Positions 1 through 7,500 of a DNA stretch of 10,312 nucleotides are shown piece by piece. The notes beneath the pieces were generated by a model, which did not search any database, was not told the DNA's origin, and saw only the letters and a program-made list of their open reading frames with translations. Made by a program: the position numbers and the translations under genes. Every line of letters starts with the position of its first letter. Within the stretch, counting starts at the first letter, position 1. The DNA lies in contig JBBSEZ010000364.1 in assembly GCA_038239195.1 (NCBI GenBank), positions 1 to 10,312 of the forward strand, in the 5' to 3' direction. The DNA is from JBBSEZ01 sp038239195 (lineage in GTDB: Bacteria; Planctomycetota; Planctomycetia; Gemmatales; Gemmataceae).

Positions 1-44
1 AGACTCGGCCCACCCTACGTTGGCCTACAAGGACGTTCTTCGAG

Positions 45-115
45 TTGGGGAGCAGGGAATCGAGCCCCGTCCTCCTGGTTCAGAGCCAGGCTTGCTACCT
101 TTACAACACTCCCCA
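45..115 (-). tRNA. tRNA-Gln (anticodon CUG)
   Basis: Read on the minus strand this 71-nt stretch folds as a full cloverleaf. The 7-bp acceptor stem pairs TGGGGAG with CTCCCCA; U1-A72 at its end is typical of glutamine tRNAs. The D stem is TTGT/GCAA with an AAAGGTA loop. The anticodon stem CCTGG/CCAGG encloses the loop CTCTGAA, giving anticodon CUG for CAG codons. The T stem is CGGGG/CCCTG (one G-U pair) with loop CTCGATT. The discriminator base is A. CCA is not encoded, so it must be added after transcription. It lies 22 nt downstream of the RNase P RNA on the same strand and may share its transcript. Confidence 0.95.
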
Positions 116-137
116 GGGCGTTCGTCGAGCAACGGCG

Positions 138-367
138 GGCGTCCATCCCCGTAAGCAGGATTCTGTTCTATGCCATCATTTCTCTAGGCACCTACCAGGC
201 CCTCAACGCCCTGCTCACCGGCTCCGGCCTATTTGGCTTGCACCCTCCGAGGTCGTGGCGATAGTCCCGGCCAAGGGGCCGGTTTCTCTGCCTCGTTAAG
301 CAGTAGTGTCCTGACTTTCCTCCGGGGCGTTTTCGGTCCGCCCCGACGATGGCTCGGAATGGACGTC
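138..367 (-). ncRNA. rnpB: RNase P RNA, unusually short (about 230 nt)
   Basis: This is the catalytic RNA of ribonuclease P, which removes 5' leaders from precursor tRNAs. Visible on the minus strand: the P4 5' strand GGAGGAAAGTCAGGA and its partner CAGAATCCTGCTTA, which pair with the conserved bulged U and carry matching changes from the common CCGGG/CCCGG version. GCAAGCCAAATAGG and CCTAGAGAAATGATGG match conserved regions. P1 pairs 356-367 with 138-150 (11 of 12 positions). P2 is GCCATC/GATGGC. P3 is a GGGGCG/CGCCCC hairpin. AGGCC/GGCCT fits P15. Ordinary bacterial versions are about 350-400 nt. Here only some 60-65 nt separate the P5-like strands (CAC/GTG), so most of the specificity domain (P7-P14) and a normal P18 are absent. 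Ends are set by P1 and are approximate. No promoter was recognised directly upstream. Confidence 0.9.
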
Positions 368-404
368 GCACCGTTGTGCGCTTCCCCTCCACCGGCCCCC
401 AACG

Positions 405-437
405 AAAAAAGGCCAGGTGTCGGGGCGACACCTGGCC
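405..437 (-). terminator. Rho-independent terminator, minus strand
   Basis: A perfect 12-bp stem (411-422 with 426-437, GGCCAGGTGTCG against CGACACCTGGCC) has a 3-nt loop and is followed, in the minus direction, by six T residues (405-410). On the plus strand no T tract follows, so it works only for minus-strand transcription. A second small hairpin (CCTTGC/GCAAGG, 437-454) sits just before it. It ends 38 nt upstream of the RNase P RNA and 28 nt after the stop of the small ORF at 466-552, so it most likely terminates that unit. Confidence 0.75.
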
Positions 438-465
438 CTTGCTTCGCGGCAAGGAGCGCCGGGTG

Positions 466-552
466 TCACGAGATCGCCGAACGAGCCTGACGGAAGCGGC
501 CGGCGATCCGGCCGCCGGCGTCGCGATCGAACTGGCTCGAACGTCCGATCAT
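466..552 (-). CDS. Possible 28-residue small protein
   Basis: A short minus-strand reading frame starts with ATG at 552 and stops with TGA at 466. A good Shine-Dalgarno sequence (GATGAGG) precedes the ATG by 8 nt, and a strong terminator follows the stop by 28 nt, so signals around it look like a complete small transcription unit. The product starts MIGRSSQFDRDAGG and is arginine-rich and basic, with no membrane segment. The frame is open upstream but without a better start. I do not recognise the protein. Short frames arise by chance in GC-rich DNA; the RBS and terminator are the only support. Confidence 0.35.
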   Translation of the reverse strand: MIGRSSQFDRDAGGRIAGRFRQARSAIS

Positions 553-922
553 CTTTGTTACCTCATCTTCACTTACGCGAGAAGGGCGCTTCTGTGACAG
601 GTCGCTGTCTTTTTCGCCCCGCGTCGCCGTACCACTGATAGACGCCACGGCAGCAGGGAGGTTCGTGCGAAATCGGAAAAAAGTCGGAGCGGGAGAAAGA
701 ACGCCAAGCCGCGAGCGGCGAACCTCGGCGGGCCGCTGTTTGCGGCTTGGCATTCCCCCCAAGCGACGAGGTGGGCGACCTCCTGCGAAATTGGCGGAAG
801 GAGGGGACGACCGCCGGCAACGCCGGCAACTTCTCCCACAACCGCAACCGCGCCCACCCTGATCTCGACACCGGCCCCTTCGCCCGAGAGAATAGACCGT
901 GAGAGGTCGAGGCGGCCCCCGG
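553..922. other. Gene-poor stretch with a long imperfect hairpin
   Basis: No confident gene. At 703-712 and 742-751 the arms GCCAAGCCGC and GCGGCTTGGC form an inverted repeat, extended inside by AGCGG/CCGCT (714-718 with 733-737); it looks like a small intergenic repeat or remnant. Directly after it, a plus-strand frame from about 744 to a TGA at 900-902 has strongly GC-rich third positions and a protein-like composition (FPPSDEVGDLLRNW near its start). It has no clear start codon, RBS or recognisable homologue, so it may be a gene fragment. On the minus strand the transposase remnant loses homology at about 923. Confidence 0.4.
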
Positions 923-1303
923 GCCCGCCATCCCTTCCAGGACATCCTCTACCGTCGCCGTCGGCTCGGTGCTGAAGTACGGCAACCAGCGGTCGTCTTC
1001 CTTGACGAGCACCACCCGGATCACTCCCCCGGCCGGCCGCCCCGTCGCCAGGAACGTCTTGATCGTCTTGGTCACCGGCTTGTTGTACTGCACGCACGCC
1101 ACCTCTTGCCAGCCGCGCGTCTGCCCGGCACGCAGACGCAATTTGATCCGCTCCTTGCCGTAGATCGGCTTGCGGCCGCGCCGGCCGGGGGGCGGCTCCT
1201 TCGGCAGGCCGAACAAGGCCGCGTTCTTGGGCAGGCGACTGACCACCACCACCTTCTTCGCCTCCTCCTTGACGGCGCGCAAGAAGGGCCTCTTGGCGTA
1301 ATG
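923..1303 (-). pseudogene. DDE transposase fragment (insertion-sequence remnant)
   Basis: About 127 codons on the minus strand resemble the middle of a DDE transposase (IS701/IS4-like style, from memory of the family). Stretches such as YAKRPFL, VVVVSRL, the GRRGRKPIYG block, RAGQTRGWQ, VTKTIKTFLAT, GGVIRVVLVKEDD and EDVLEGMA follow one another in family order. The part before HYAKRP and everything after EDVLEGMA (where the final catalytic glutamate region would lie) are missing. The open frame runs on in both directions (569-1387), but those extensions look non-homologous. No terminal inverted repeats or target duplication could be paired. It is a dead fragment between the small ORF and the P5C dehydrogenase gene. 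Confidence 0.72.
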
Positions 1304-1463
1304 CGGGAGCTGTTCCAAAATAACATTGCCAAATTGACTTGTTTTCTCGCTCCCGCCAGTAGGGAAGCCGTTCGTTCCAAAGTGCATGCCTCCGTGAGTT
1401 CCTCGATTAGGAACACACCAGCATTGGTTAAGGGCGGCACAACGCGCCCGGAGGACCAGCAGG

Positions 1464-1493
1464 CTGCCGGTCCCGGGAGGGCTTCGCTATGAT
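1464..1493 (+). promoter_or_regulatory. Possible promoter for P5C dehydrogenase
   Basis: TATGAT (1488-1493) matches the sigma70 -10 consensus at five of six positions. CTGCCG (1464-1469), 18 nt upstream, is a poor -35 (three of six). Transcription would start near 1500 and give a leader of about 30 nt with the RBS inside. It is the only reasonable promoter-like pair before the gene, but planctomycete promoters are loosely conserved, so this is weak. Confidence 0.25.
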
Positions 1494-1531
1494 GATGAAG
1501 AATCCTTTGACCGCATCAGGAGCCGCCGCTC

Positions 1532-3169
1532 ATGACCTTGCCCGCCAATCGCCCTCCCGCGGCCGACGCCGCGCTGCCCATCGAGCCATTGACCGACTTC
1601 AGCCGCGAGCCCGCGCGCCAGGCCATGCGCCAGGCCCTCGACAAGGTGGCCGGCCAGTTCGGCGCCACCTATCCGCTCGTCGTCAACAACCAGACCGTTG
1701 TCACCAACCACTTCATCGACTCGCTCAACCCGTCGCACAGGCGGCAGGTCGTCGGCCGCTGCGGCAAGGCGACGCCCGAGCAGGCGAAGCAGGCCGTCGG
1801 CGCTGCCCTCGCCGCCTTCCCGGCCTGGCGCGACACCGACCCGGCCCGCCGCGCCCAGCACCTCTTCGACGCCGCCAAGGTGGTGCGCCGCCGGCGCTTC
1901 GAGCTGGCGGCGTGGCAGGTCCACGAGTGCGGCAAGCAGTGGCGCGAGGCCGACGCCGACGTGGCCGAGACCATCGACTACCTCGACTTCTACGCCCACG
2001 AGATGCTGCGCCTCGCACGCCCCCGGCTGCGCAACGCGCCCGGGGAGGACAATTCCTACTTCTACGAGCCGCGCGGCGTGGTCGTCGTCATCGCCCCGTG
2101 GAACTTCCCGATGGCGATCCTGTGCGGCATGACGGCGGCGGCGCTCGTCACCGGCAACACGGTGGTGATGAAGCCCGCCGAGCAGTCGTGCGTCGTCGGC
2201 GCCAAGCTGATGGAGGTCTTCCTCGAGGCCGGCTTTCCTCCCGGCGTCGTCAACCTGCTCTCGGGAGTGGGCGAGCAGGTCGGGCCGGTGCTGGTGAAAC
2301 ACCCCGACGTGGCGCTGATCGCCTTCACCGGCTCGCGCGGGGTCGGGCTGGGCATCAACCGCGATGCGACCGAGATGGCGGCGGGGCAGGTGCAGATCAA
2401 GCGCGTCATCGCCGAGTTGGGAGGGAAGAACGCCATCGTCGTCGATGACGACGCCGACATGGACGAGGCCGTCGATGGCGTCGTCGAGAGCGCCTTCGGC
2501 TACGCCGGGCAGAAGTGCTCCGCCTGTAGCCGCGCGATCGTCCCCGCCTCCATCCACGACGCCTTTCTCAAGCGCCTCGCCGAGGCGACCGCCAGCCGTG
2601 CCATCGGGCCGGCCGAAGACCCGGGCAACTTCGTTGGGCCGGTGATCGACGAGGAGGCGTTCAGGCGGCTGCGCGGCGTCCTCGACAAGTTCAAGAAGGA
2701 GGGTGGCAAGACGAAGCCGCGCCTGGCCTACGCCGGCAACGTCGGCCCCCTGGCGGACGAGGGCTACTACGTGGCCCCGCACGTCTTCGCCGACGTGGCC
2801 CCGACGCACAGCCTGGCCCAGGACGAGCTCTTCGGGCCGATCCTCGCCGTGCTGAAGGCGCGCGACCTGACGGAGGCGCTGGCGATCGCCAACGGGACGC
2901 AGTACGCGCTGACGGGGGGGATCTATTCGCGGAGCCCGGGGAACATCGCGCGGGCCAAGCGCGAGTTTCGCGTGGGCAACCTGTACGTCAACCGCAAGAT
3001 CACGGGGGCCCTGGTGGACCGCCAGCCGTTCGGCGGCTTCAAGATGTCGGGCATCGGCTCGAAGGCGGGCGGGCCGGATTATTTGTTGCAATTCGTCCTG
3101 CCGCGGACTATCACAGAGAACACCCTCCGCCGCGGGTTCGCCCCGGAAGTCGCCAAGGGCGGCATTTGA
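1532..3169 (+). CDS. rocA: L-glutamate gamma-semialdehyde (P5C) dehydrogenase, RocA type
   Basis: This 545-residue NAD(P)+-dependent aldehyde dehydrogenase oxidises glutamate-gamma-semialdehyde (from pyrroline-5-carboxylate) to glutamate, the second step of proline breakdown, in the cytoplasm. Visible motifs: PWNF (189-192, cofactor fold), FTGS (265-268), ELGGKN with the general-base glutamate E295, GQKCSACSR with the catalytic cysteine C329, DELFGP (431-436), and PFGGFKMSG (499-507) followed by SKAGGPDY. The RVIAELGGKN, GQKCSACSR and SKAGGPDY wording points to P5C dehydrogenases rather than general aldehyde dehydrogenases. Length is normal for the stand-alone form; there is no proline dehydrogenase domain. 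AGGAG at 1518-1522, 9 nt before the ATG, supports the start. No proline dehydrogenase gene is adjacent; the WD40 gene follows after 45 nt. Confidence 0.95.
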   Translation: MTLPANRPPAADAALPIEPLTDFSREPARQAMRQALDKVAGQFGATYPLVVNNQTVVTNHFIDSLNPSHRRQVVGRCGKATPEQAKQAVGAALAAFPAWRDTDPARRAQHLFDAAKVVRRRRFELAAWQVHECGKQWREADADVAETIDYLDFYAHEMLRLARPRLRNAPGEDNSYFYEPRGVVVVIAPWNFPMAILCGMTAAALVTGNTVVMKPAEQSCVVGAKLMEVFLEAGFPPGVVNLLSGVGEQVGPVLVKHPDVALIAFTGSRGVGLGINRDATEMAAGQVQIKRVIAELGGKNAIVVDDDADMDEAVDGVVESAFGYAGQKCSACSRAIVPASIHDAFLKRLAEATASRAIGPAEDPGNFVGPVIDEEAFRRLRGVLDKFKKEGGKTKPRLAYAGNVGPLADEGYYVAPHVFADVAPTHSLAQDELFGPILAVLKARDLTEALAIANGTQYALTGGIYSRSPGNIARAKREFRVGNLYVNRKITGALVDRQPFGGFKMSGIGSKAGGPDYLLQFVLPRTITENTLRRGFAPEVAKGGI

Positions 3170-3214
3170 CCCACCCTGCCGCCCGACTCTTTCTCCTTGT
3201 GAGGTACGCTTTCG

Positions 3215-4198
3215 ATGAAGCGCCTGTGCTGTGCCATTCTCTGCGCTCTCCCCCTTTGCCTGGTCCTCTCGGCCGCGTCGGCCGCCGATCCCAAGGAGAC
3301 AACCAAGGAGCTCACCAAGGGCCACGACGCCCTCGTCTACAGCGTCGCCTTCAGCCCCGATGGGAAGGTGCTCGCCAGCGCCGGGTTCGACAACCTGGTC
3401 GTGTTGTGGGACTACCCTTCGGGCAAGGAAAAGCTCAAGATCAAGGGCCACACCGCCGCCGTCTACTGCGTCGCCTTTAACAAGGACGGTACGCTCCTGG
3501 CCTCATCCTCCGCCGACAAGACCATTCGCCTGACCAACCCGGCCGATGGCAAGCTGGTGCGCGAACTCAAGGGCCACACGGGCATCGTCGATAGCATCGC
3601 CTTCAGCCCCGACGGCAAGCTCCTGGCCTCGGCGAGCGAAGACAAGAGCGTGCGGCTGTGGGGCCCAGCCACGGGCAAGGAACTCAAGAACCTCGGTTCT
3701 CACGCCAAGACGGCCTATTGCGTCGCCTTTAGCCCCGACGGGAAGCTCCTGGCCTCGTCGGGGGCGGACAACCTCATCAAGGTGTACGACGTGGCCTCCC
3801 AGAAGGAGATCAAGCAGCTCAAGGGCCACACCGACGCCGTGACGAGCCTCGTCTTCACGGCGAATAGCGAAGGGATCGTGTCGGTGAGCGTCGGGCTGGA
3901 CCGAACCATCCGCACGTGGGACGTCAAGAGCGCCAAGGAGATGAAGAAGCTGGGGCCGACCCCCGACGACCTGTTCGGCGTGGCGCTCTCGCGCGACGGC
4001 AAGCAGCTCGCGACGGCGGGGTACGCCGGCAACCTGACGGTTTGGGACCTGACGACGGGCAAGCCGACGTTCGCCAAGGTGTACAAGCCGATGGGCGGGT
4101 TCCGCGGCGCGTATTGCGTCACGTTCAGCCCCGATGGCAAGGCGCTGGTGAGCGGGCACGCGAACAACAGCGTGTTCATCACGCCGATAGGGAAGTGA
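3215..4198 (+). CDS. Secreted WD40-repeat beta-propeller protein
   Basis: The 327-residue product starts with a Sec signal peptide: basic MKR, a hydrophobic core to about residue 20, and a likely cleavage after ASA (residue 23). The mature part consists of WD40 repeats of about 42 residues at roughly 36-72, 78-115, 120-157, 162-199, 204-242, 248-284 and 296-327, enough for one seven-bladed propeller. Repeats show GH near the start, VAFSPDGK.LAS in the middle and often a W or Y with D at the end (VLWD, VRLW, IRTWD, LTVWD). Such propellers bind proteins and have no catalytic residues; the partner is unknown. It probably acts in the periplasm. GAGGT at 3201-3205, 9 nt before the ATG, supports the start. 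The 45-nt gap to the upstream dehydrogenase allows co-transcription but no functional link is evident. Confidence 0.93.
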   Translation: MKRLCCAILCALPLCLVLSAASAADPKETTKELTKGHDALVYSVAFSPDGKVLASAGFDNLVVLWDYPSGKEKLKIKGHTAAVYCVAFNKDGTLLASSSADKTIRLTNPADGKLVRELKGHTGIVDSIAFSPDGKLLASASEDKSVRLWGPATGKELKNLGSHAKTAYCVAFSPDGKLLASSGADNLIKVYDVASQKEIKQLKGHTDAVTSLVFTANSEGIVSVSVGLDRTIRTWDVKSAKEMKKLGPTPDDLFGVALSRDGKQLATAGYAGNLTVWDLTTGKPTFAKVYKPMGGFRGAYCVTFSPDGKALVSGHANNSVFITPIGK

Positions 4199-4209
4199 GC
4201 GCGCGGAAC

Positions 4210-4261
4210 GTCCGGCTTTCCAGCCGGACATGCCAAACCCGGACCGGCTGGAAAGCCGATC
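4210..4261. repeat. Two hairpins between convergent genes
   Basis: 4210-4229 (GTCCGGCTTTCCAGCCGGAC) is a perfect 8-bp stem with a 4-nt loop. 4242-4261 (GACCGGCTGGAAAGCCGATC) is the same element in the other orientation with one mismatch. A third copy lies at 7983-8002. They sit between the ends of the WD40 gene (4198) and the lipoprotein gene (4270), so they could act as a two-way transcription stop, but there is no T tract. The shared core CCGGCTGGAAAGCCG and the CCCACG that follows two copies mark them as a dispersed repeat. Confidence 0.7.
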
Positions 4262-4269
4262 CCACGCCT

Positions 4270-4554
4270 TCAGCGCGGGGGGACGGGCTGGAGCCCCAGC
4301 AAGCGCGCCCCGGGGCCGATCTGTGGGCCTTCGACGATCGTGACGTCGGGGACGGGCAGGGGCGGGGGGGGCGGTTCGTGGTAGACGGTCCGCACCGAGT
4401 CGAAGGCGTTGGGCTTGCCCTCGACCGGCTTCTTGGTCACCAGCAGCGGGTCCGAGGGCGGCTTGTCGCGCACCGCGTGGTTTTTGGTGGCGCAGCCGAC
4501 CGCAGCGCCGATCAGCAGCGCCGTCCCGCACAGCATCCTCAGTGTCCGCCGCAT
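4270..4554 (-). CDS. Small putative lipoprotein
   Basis: A 94-residue product with a lipoprotein signal: MRRTLR, a hydrophobic stretch, then AAVGC with the candidate lipidated cysteine at residue 21. The lipobox is slightly off consensus because position -3 is Ala rather than Leu. The rest is a polar, proline-rich chain with five consecutive prolines around residues 60-65 and no known domain. GAGG lies 6 nt before the ATG at 4554. An in-frame ATG at 4590 has no such site and would put 12 extra residues before the signal, so I prefer 4554. The gene overlaps the open end of the truncated helicase frame (stop at 4539). Function unknown; membrane attachment is inferred from the signal only. Confidence 0.6.
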   Translation of the reverse strand: MRRTLRMLCGTALLIGAAVGCATKNHAVRDKPPSDPLLVTKKPVEGKPNAFDSVRTVYHEPPPPPLPVPDVTIVEGPQIGPGARLLGLQPVPPR

Positions 4555-7500
4555 GCCTGGCCTCGCTGCTCGCGCTGTCCACTCCGCCATGAGTGAGGGG
4601 CTGGCCCTCCTGCCAGTGGAACTCTACACCGACGGTCTTGTTTCGGTGAGCGAAGGAAGGGCGCTTGAGACAAACGAGACGGGAAAAGGGAGCGGGCAAT
4701 CGGTAGGCGCGGGACAGGCGCCCCGGGCGGCCCATCTTGCGGTGGGAGAGGCCCCCTACCCGGACCACGAGGCCGATGAGGAAGTTCATGGTCCCACCGG
4801 CTGGAGGCGGGCCTCCGATGGCCCTCGACCACCGCGGCAAACGAAGGCGCTCCGGGCAGGGCTGACGGGAGAACGGCCCTGGCGCCGGAGGGACTGTCAA
4901 TCGCGTCGTACTTGAATCCCGGTTGCGACGAGAACTCGACCTGGAGCTTCCAGCGCTGGTCGGGCAGGCCGTTCTTCCAGAAGAAGCCAATGGCCATGCC
5001 GATTTCGCCGTTGGCGATGTAGGCGTTGTCCTTGGGGGGAAAAACCTCGCGATGACCATACCAGGAGAAGCTCGGGTCGGTGTTGTCCAGGTTGATGACC
5101 TTGTCGCCGTAGACGATCTCTTCCGCCCCCATCGGCCGGGGATACTTCCGGCTCCTCTCCTTCCGCGAGGCGTCGATGACGTCCTGCCGGAACCGCTTGT
5201 GAATCAGCCGATTCACGTCGGGCACGCCGTGAGGGCCGGCCCGCACCGGCGAGAGGACCTGCCACTGTTCGGCCTTCTCCGCCGCCCCGAAGTTGAAGAA
5301 GCGCATCCCTTTCCATTCTGCGCCGCCCAGGGTTGCGTCGAAGCCGGCGACGTCGTTTGGGCCGCGGAGCCCCAGCTCTTCCACGAGCACGTCCATGAGG
5401 CGAGCGCGGAGGTCATCGCCGGACTCCCACTGAACGAACCGCACGTGCTTGCTTTCGCCGGTGCCGACAACTTTGTCGAAGACCTCGTCCTCGCCCGGGG
5501 CGATGGGCGCGCCGCTGAACCACTCGGCGAGTTGCAAGTCTTCTCGGTGTTCCCCCACTTGCCTCATCCGGATTGTTAGTTCCGCGTACCCCGGGCCGAC
5601 GCGAGGGAAGCGCGCGGTGATGCCTTCGGGCGCCAGGCGGTTGACGACGTCCACGAACGGCCGGCCGGCCCCGATGGGCGGCAACTGACGTGGGTCTCCG
5701 ATCAGGATGAGGCGATGCACGCCCTTGAGCGCCTGGATCAGCGCGGCGAGCATTTCCTCGGTGAGCATCGACGCTTCGTCGATGACGACCGTTCGCCCTC
5801 CGACCTTCCCCGGCTTGTCGGAAAGCTGATAGCGCCCGGTCGAGCTGTCGTAGCGATGCGGCCTGAGGTATTGCGCGATCGTGAAGCCTTTGAGGCCGAG
5901 GCGGCTGGTCGCCTGCTCCATCCGCACGCGCGCCTTCCCGGTCGGCGCGAGCAGCAGCACGTCGTCGGCCGCGATCTGCGGGTGGGAACAGAGCACGGAG
6001 AGCAACGTCGTTTTTCCTGTCCCCGCCGGCCCGATGAGGACCGAGAGGCGCGATTCTGCCAGCACCTTCAGCGCGGCCGTCTTCTCCTCCCTCGCTTGCT
6101 CCTCCATCTCGCCGCCGCCTCGAGGCCCGCCCGCGGCGAGGTGTTCGTCGAGGAGCTTTCGCCAGTCGGCCGGGACAACGTGCGGCGCGCCCTGAGCGCG
6201 CCGGGTGATAGACATGCGGATCGTCTCGCCCATTTCCGCCAGCCGACCGAGTTGGAGCGCCGGGGCGTGGTTCGCCATCGTCTCGGCGACGATGTGGCCC
6301 GCGAAGTCATCCTTGGCCACGTCCATCAGGTCGGCATCGACTTCGCACGGGGGTTGCAGCACCAGGCCGCGAATGCCGAGTACAACCTGGTCCTGCGGAA
6401 GCAGGGTGCTGCCATTCGCCGCCGCGTCTTCGAGGACCTTGACGGACAGGGCGCGCACCCGTCGAGCGTCGGTCCCGGCGTCGAGGGCGGTAGGTTCCGG
6501 CAGGGGGTGTTTCTTGCGAATGACGTTGTCCGGGAATACGCCGCGGTCAACGGTCCAGACGCTGACGGGCTTGGCCCTCAGCCGCGTGATCTCGTAGAGC
6601 AGGTAGGGGTTGGCGAGGACGTCGCCGTCCGTTGCGGAGATCCCTGCCCTACAGCGCTCCTCCTGAACGTAGAGGCAGGTTGCCTGCTCCCGGCCGAGCT
6701 CGAATCGACTGATGAGTTCGAGAAGGGCGCGGCGCTCCCGGGGCAAGCGGTCCCATTTTGCGCGGAGCGTCTTGCCGACGCTCTGGGCCAGATGAGCCGG
6801 CAGGTGCTCCTCGGGATCGGCAAACATCTGCTCGACCAGAGGCCAGGGGTTGGCGTTGTCGCCCGCCTTGTCTGCGATGGCGCAAGCGACGAACGTCCCC
6901 AGCTCGAGGCCGAACGCGGACAGCGCGGCACCAAGCCCGGGGCACGGGCCGCGTGCTTTCCAGAGCTCGCTCAGGCGATTGTCGATCCATTCGAGGCACC
7001 GATCCCAGGGGCCCAGAAGGGCCTTTTTCGCCTTCTGAAGCGATTCGGCGCAGGCCAGGAGGGAGGCGATGGCCCCGTCGTGCGTGACGAGCTGTGAAAC
7101 GTAGGAAAACTCCAGGAGCCGATCTTCCGGGGTGAACGCCACGAGCTCGGCCGGGTCGTAGTCCGGGCTTTCGGCCGCCTTCCGCAAGGCGTCGTGATAA
7201 GGAAGGATGAAGCCGTCCTTGAAATCGGGGCGGATCGAATGCTTCACGGTGCGCTCCCACAACACGGAACGCAACATGCCGTCGAGGTTCTTGGTGGCGT
7301 AGTTGTACTCGACGACCGGCGCCACGTGCTGGACGCGGCCGACGCCGATCAGCACCCGGCTCGCGCCGTAGTCCTCGACGAACGGCACTTTCTTCGCGTA
7401 GAAGAAGCACAGCGAGGCCTCCGGGCGGAGGTGGCTGGTGAAACAGTCGAGCAAGGCGCGCTGGTTCCGATGGTCCTGAACCCAGATCGTCTCGAAGCCC

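Noticed and set aside
1487..3451. A 654-codon open frame on the minus strand
   Set aside because: It lies antisense to the P5C dehydrogenase, whose motifs are unmistakable. The reading is rich in His, Arg, Gly and Val with no domain, as expected for a shadow in GC-rich DNA.
581..4667. An 11-nt match (GAAGGGCGCTT) at 581-591 and 4657-4667, in two poorly explained stretches
   Set aside because: The flanking bases do not stay aligned well enough to argue a common element; it can be chance.
3503..5059. A 518-codon open frame on the minus strand
   Set aside because: It runs across the WD40 gene, the lipoprotein gene and the helicase end in a different frame and shows no domain. Only its part at about 4560-4790 remains unexplained and is described as such.
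5715..7097. A 460-codon open frame on the plus strand
   Set aside because: It is antisense to the RecD-like gene, which carries Walker A, Walker B and motif III in order.
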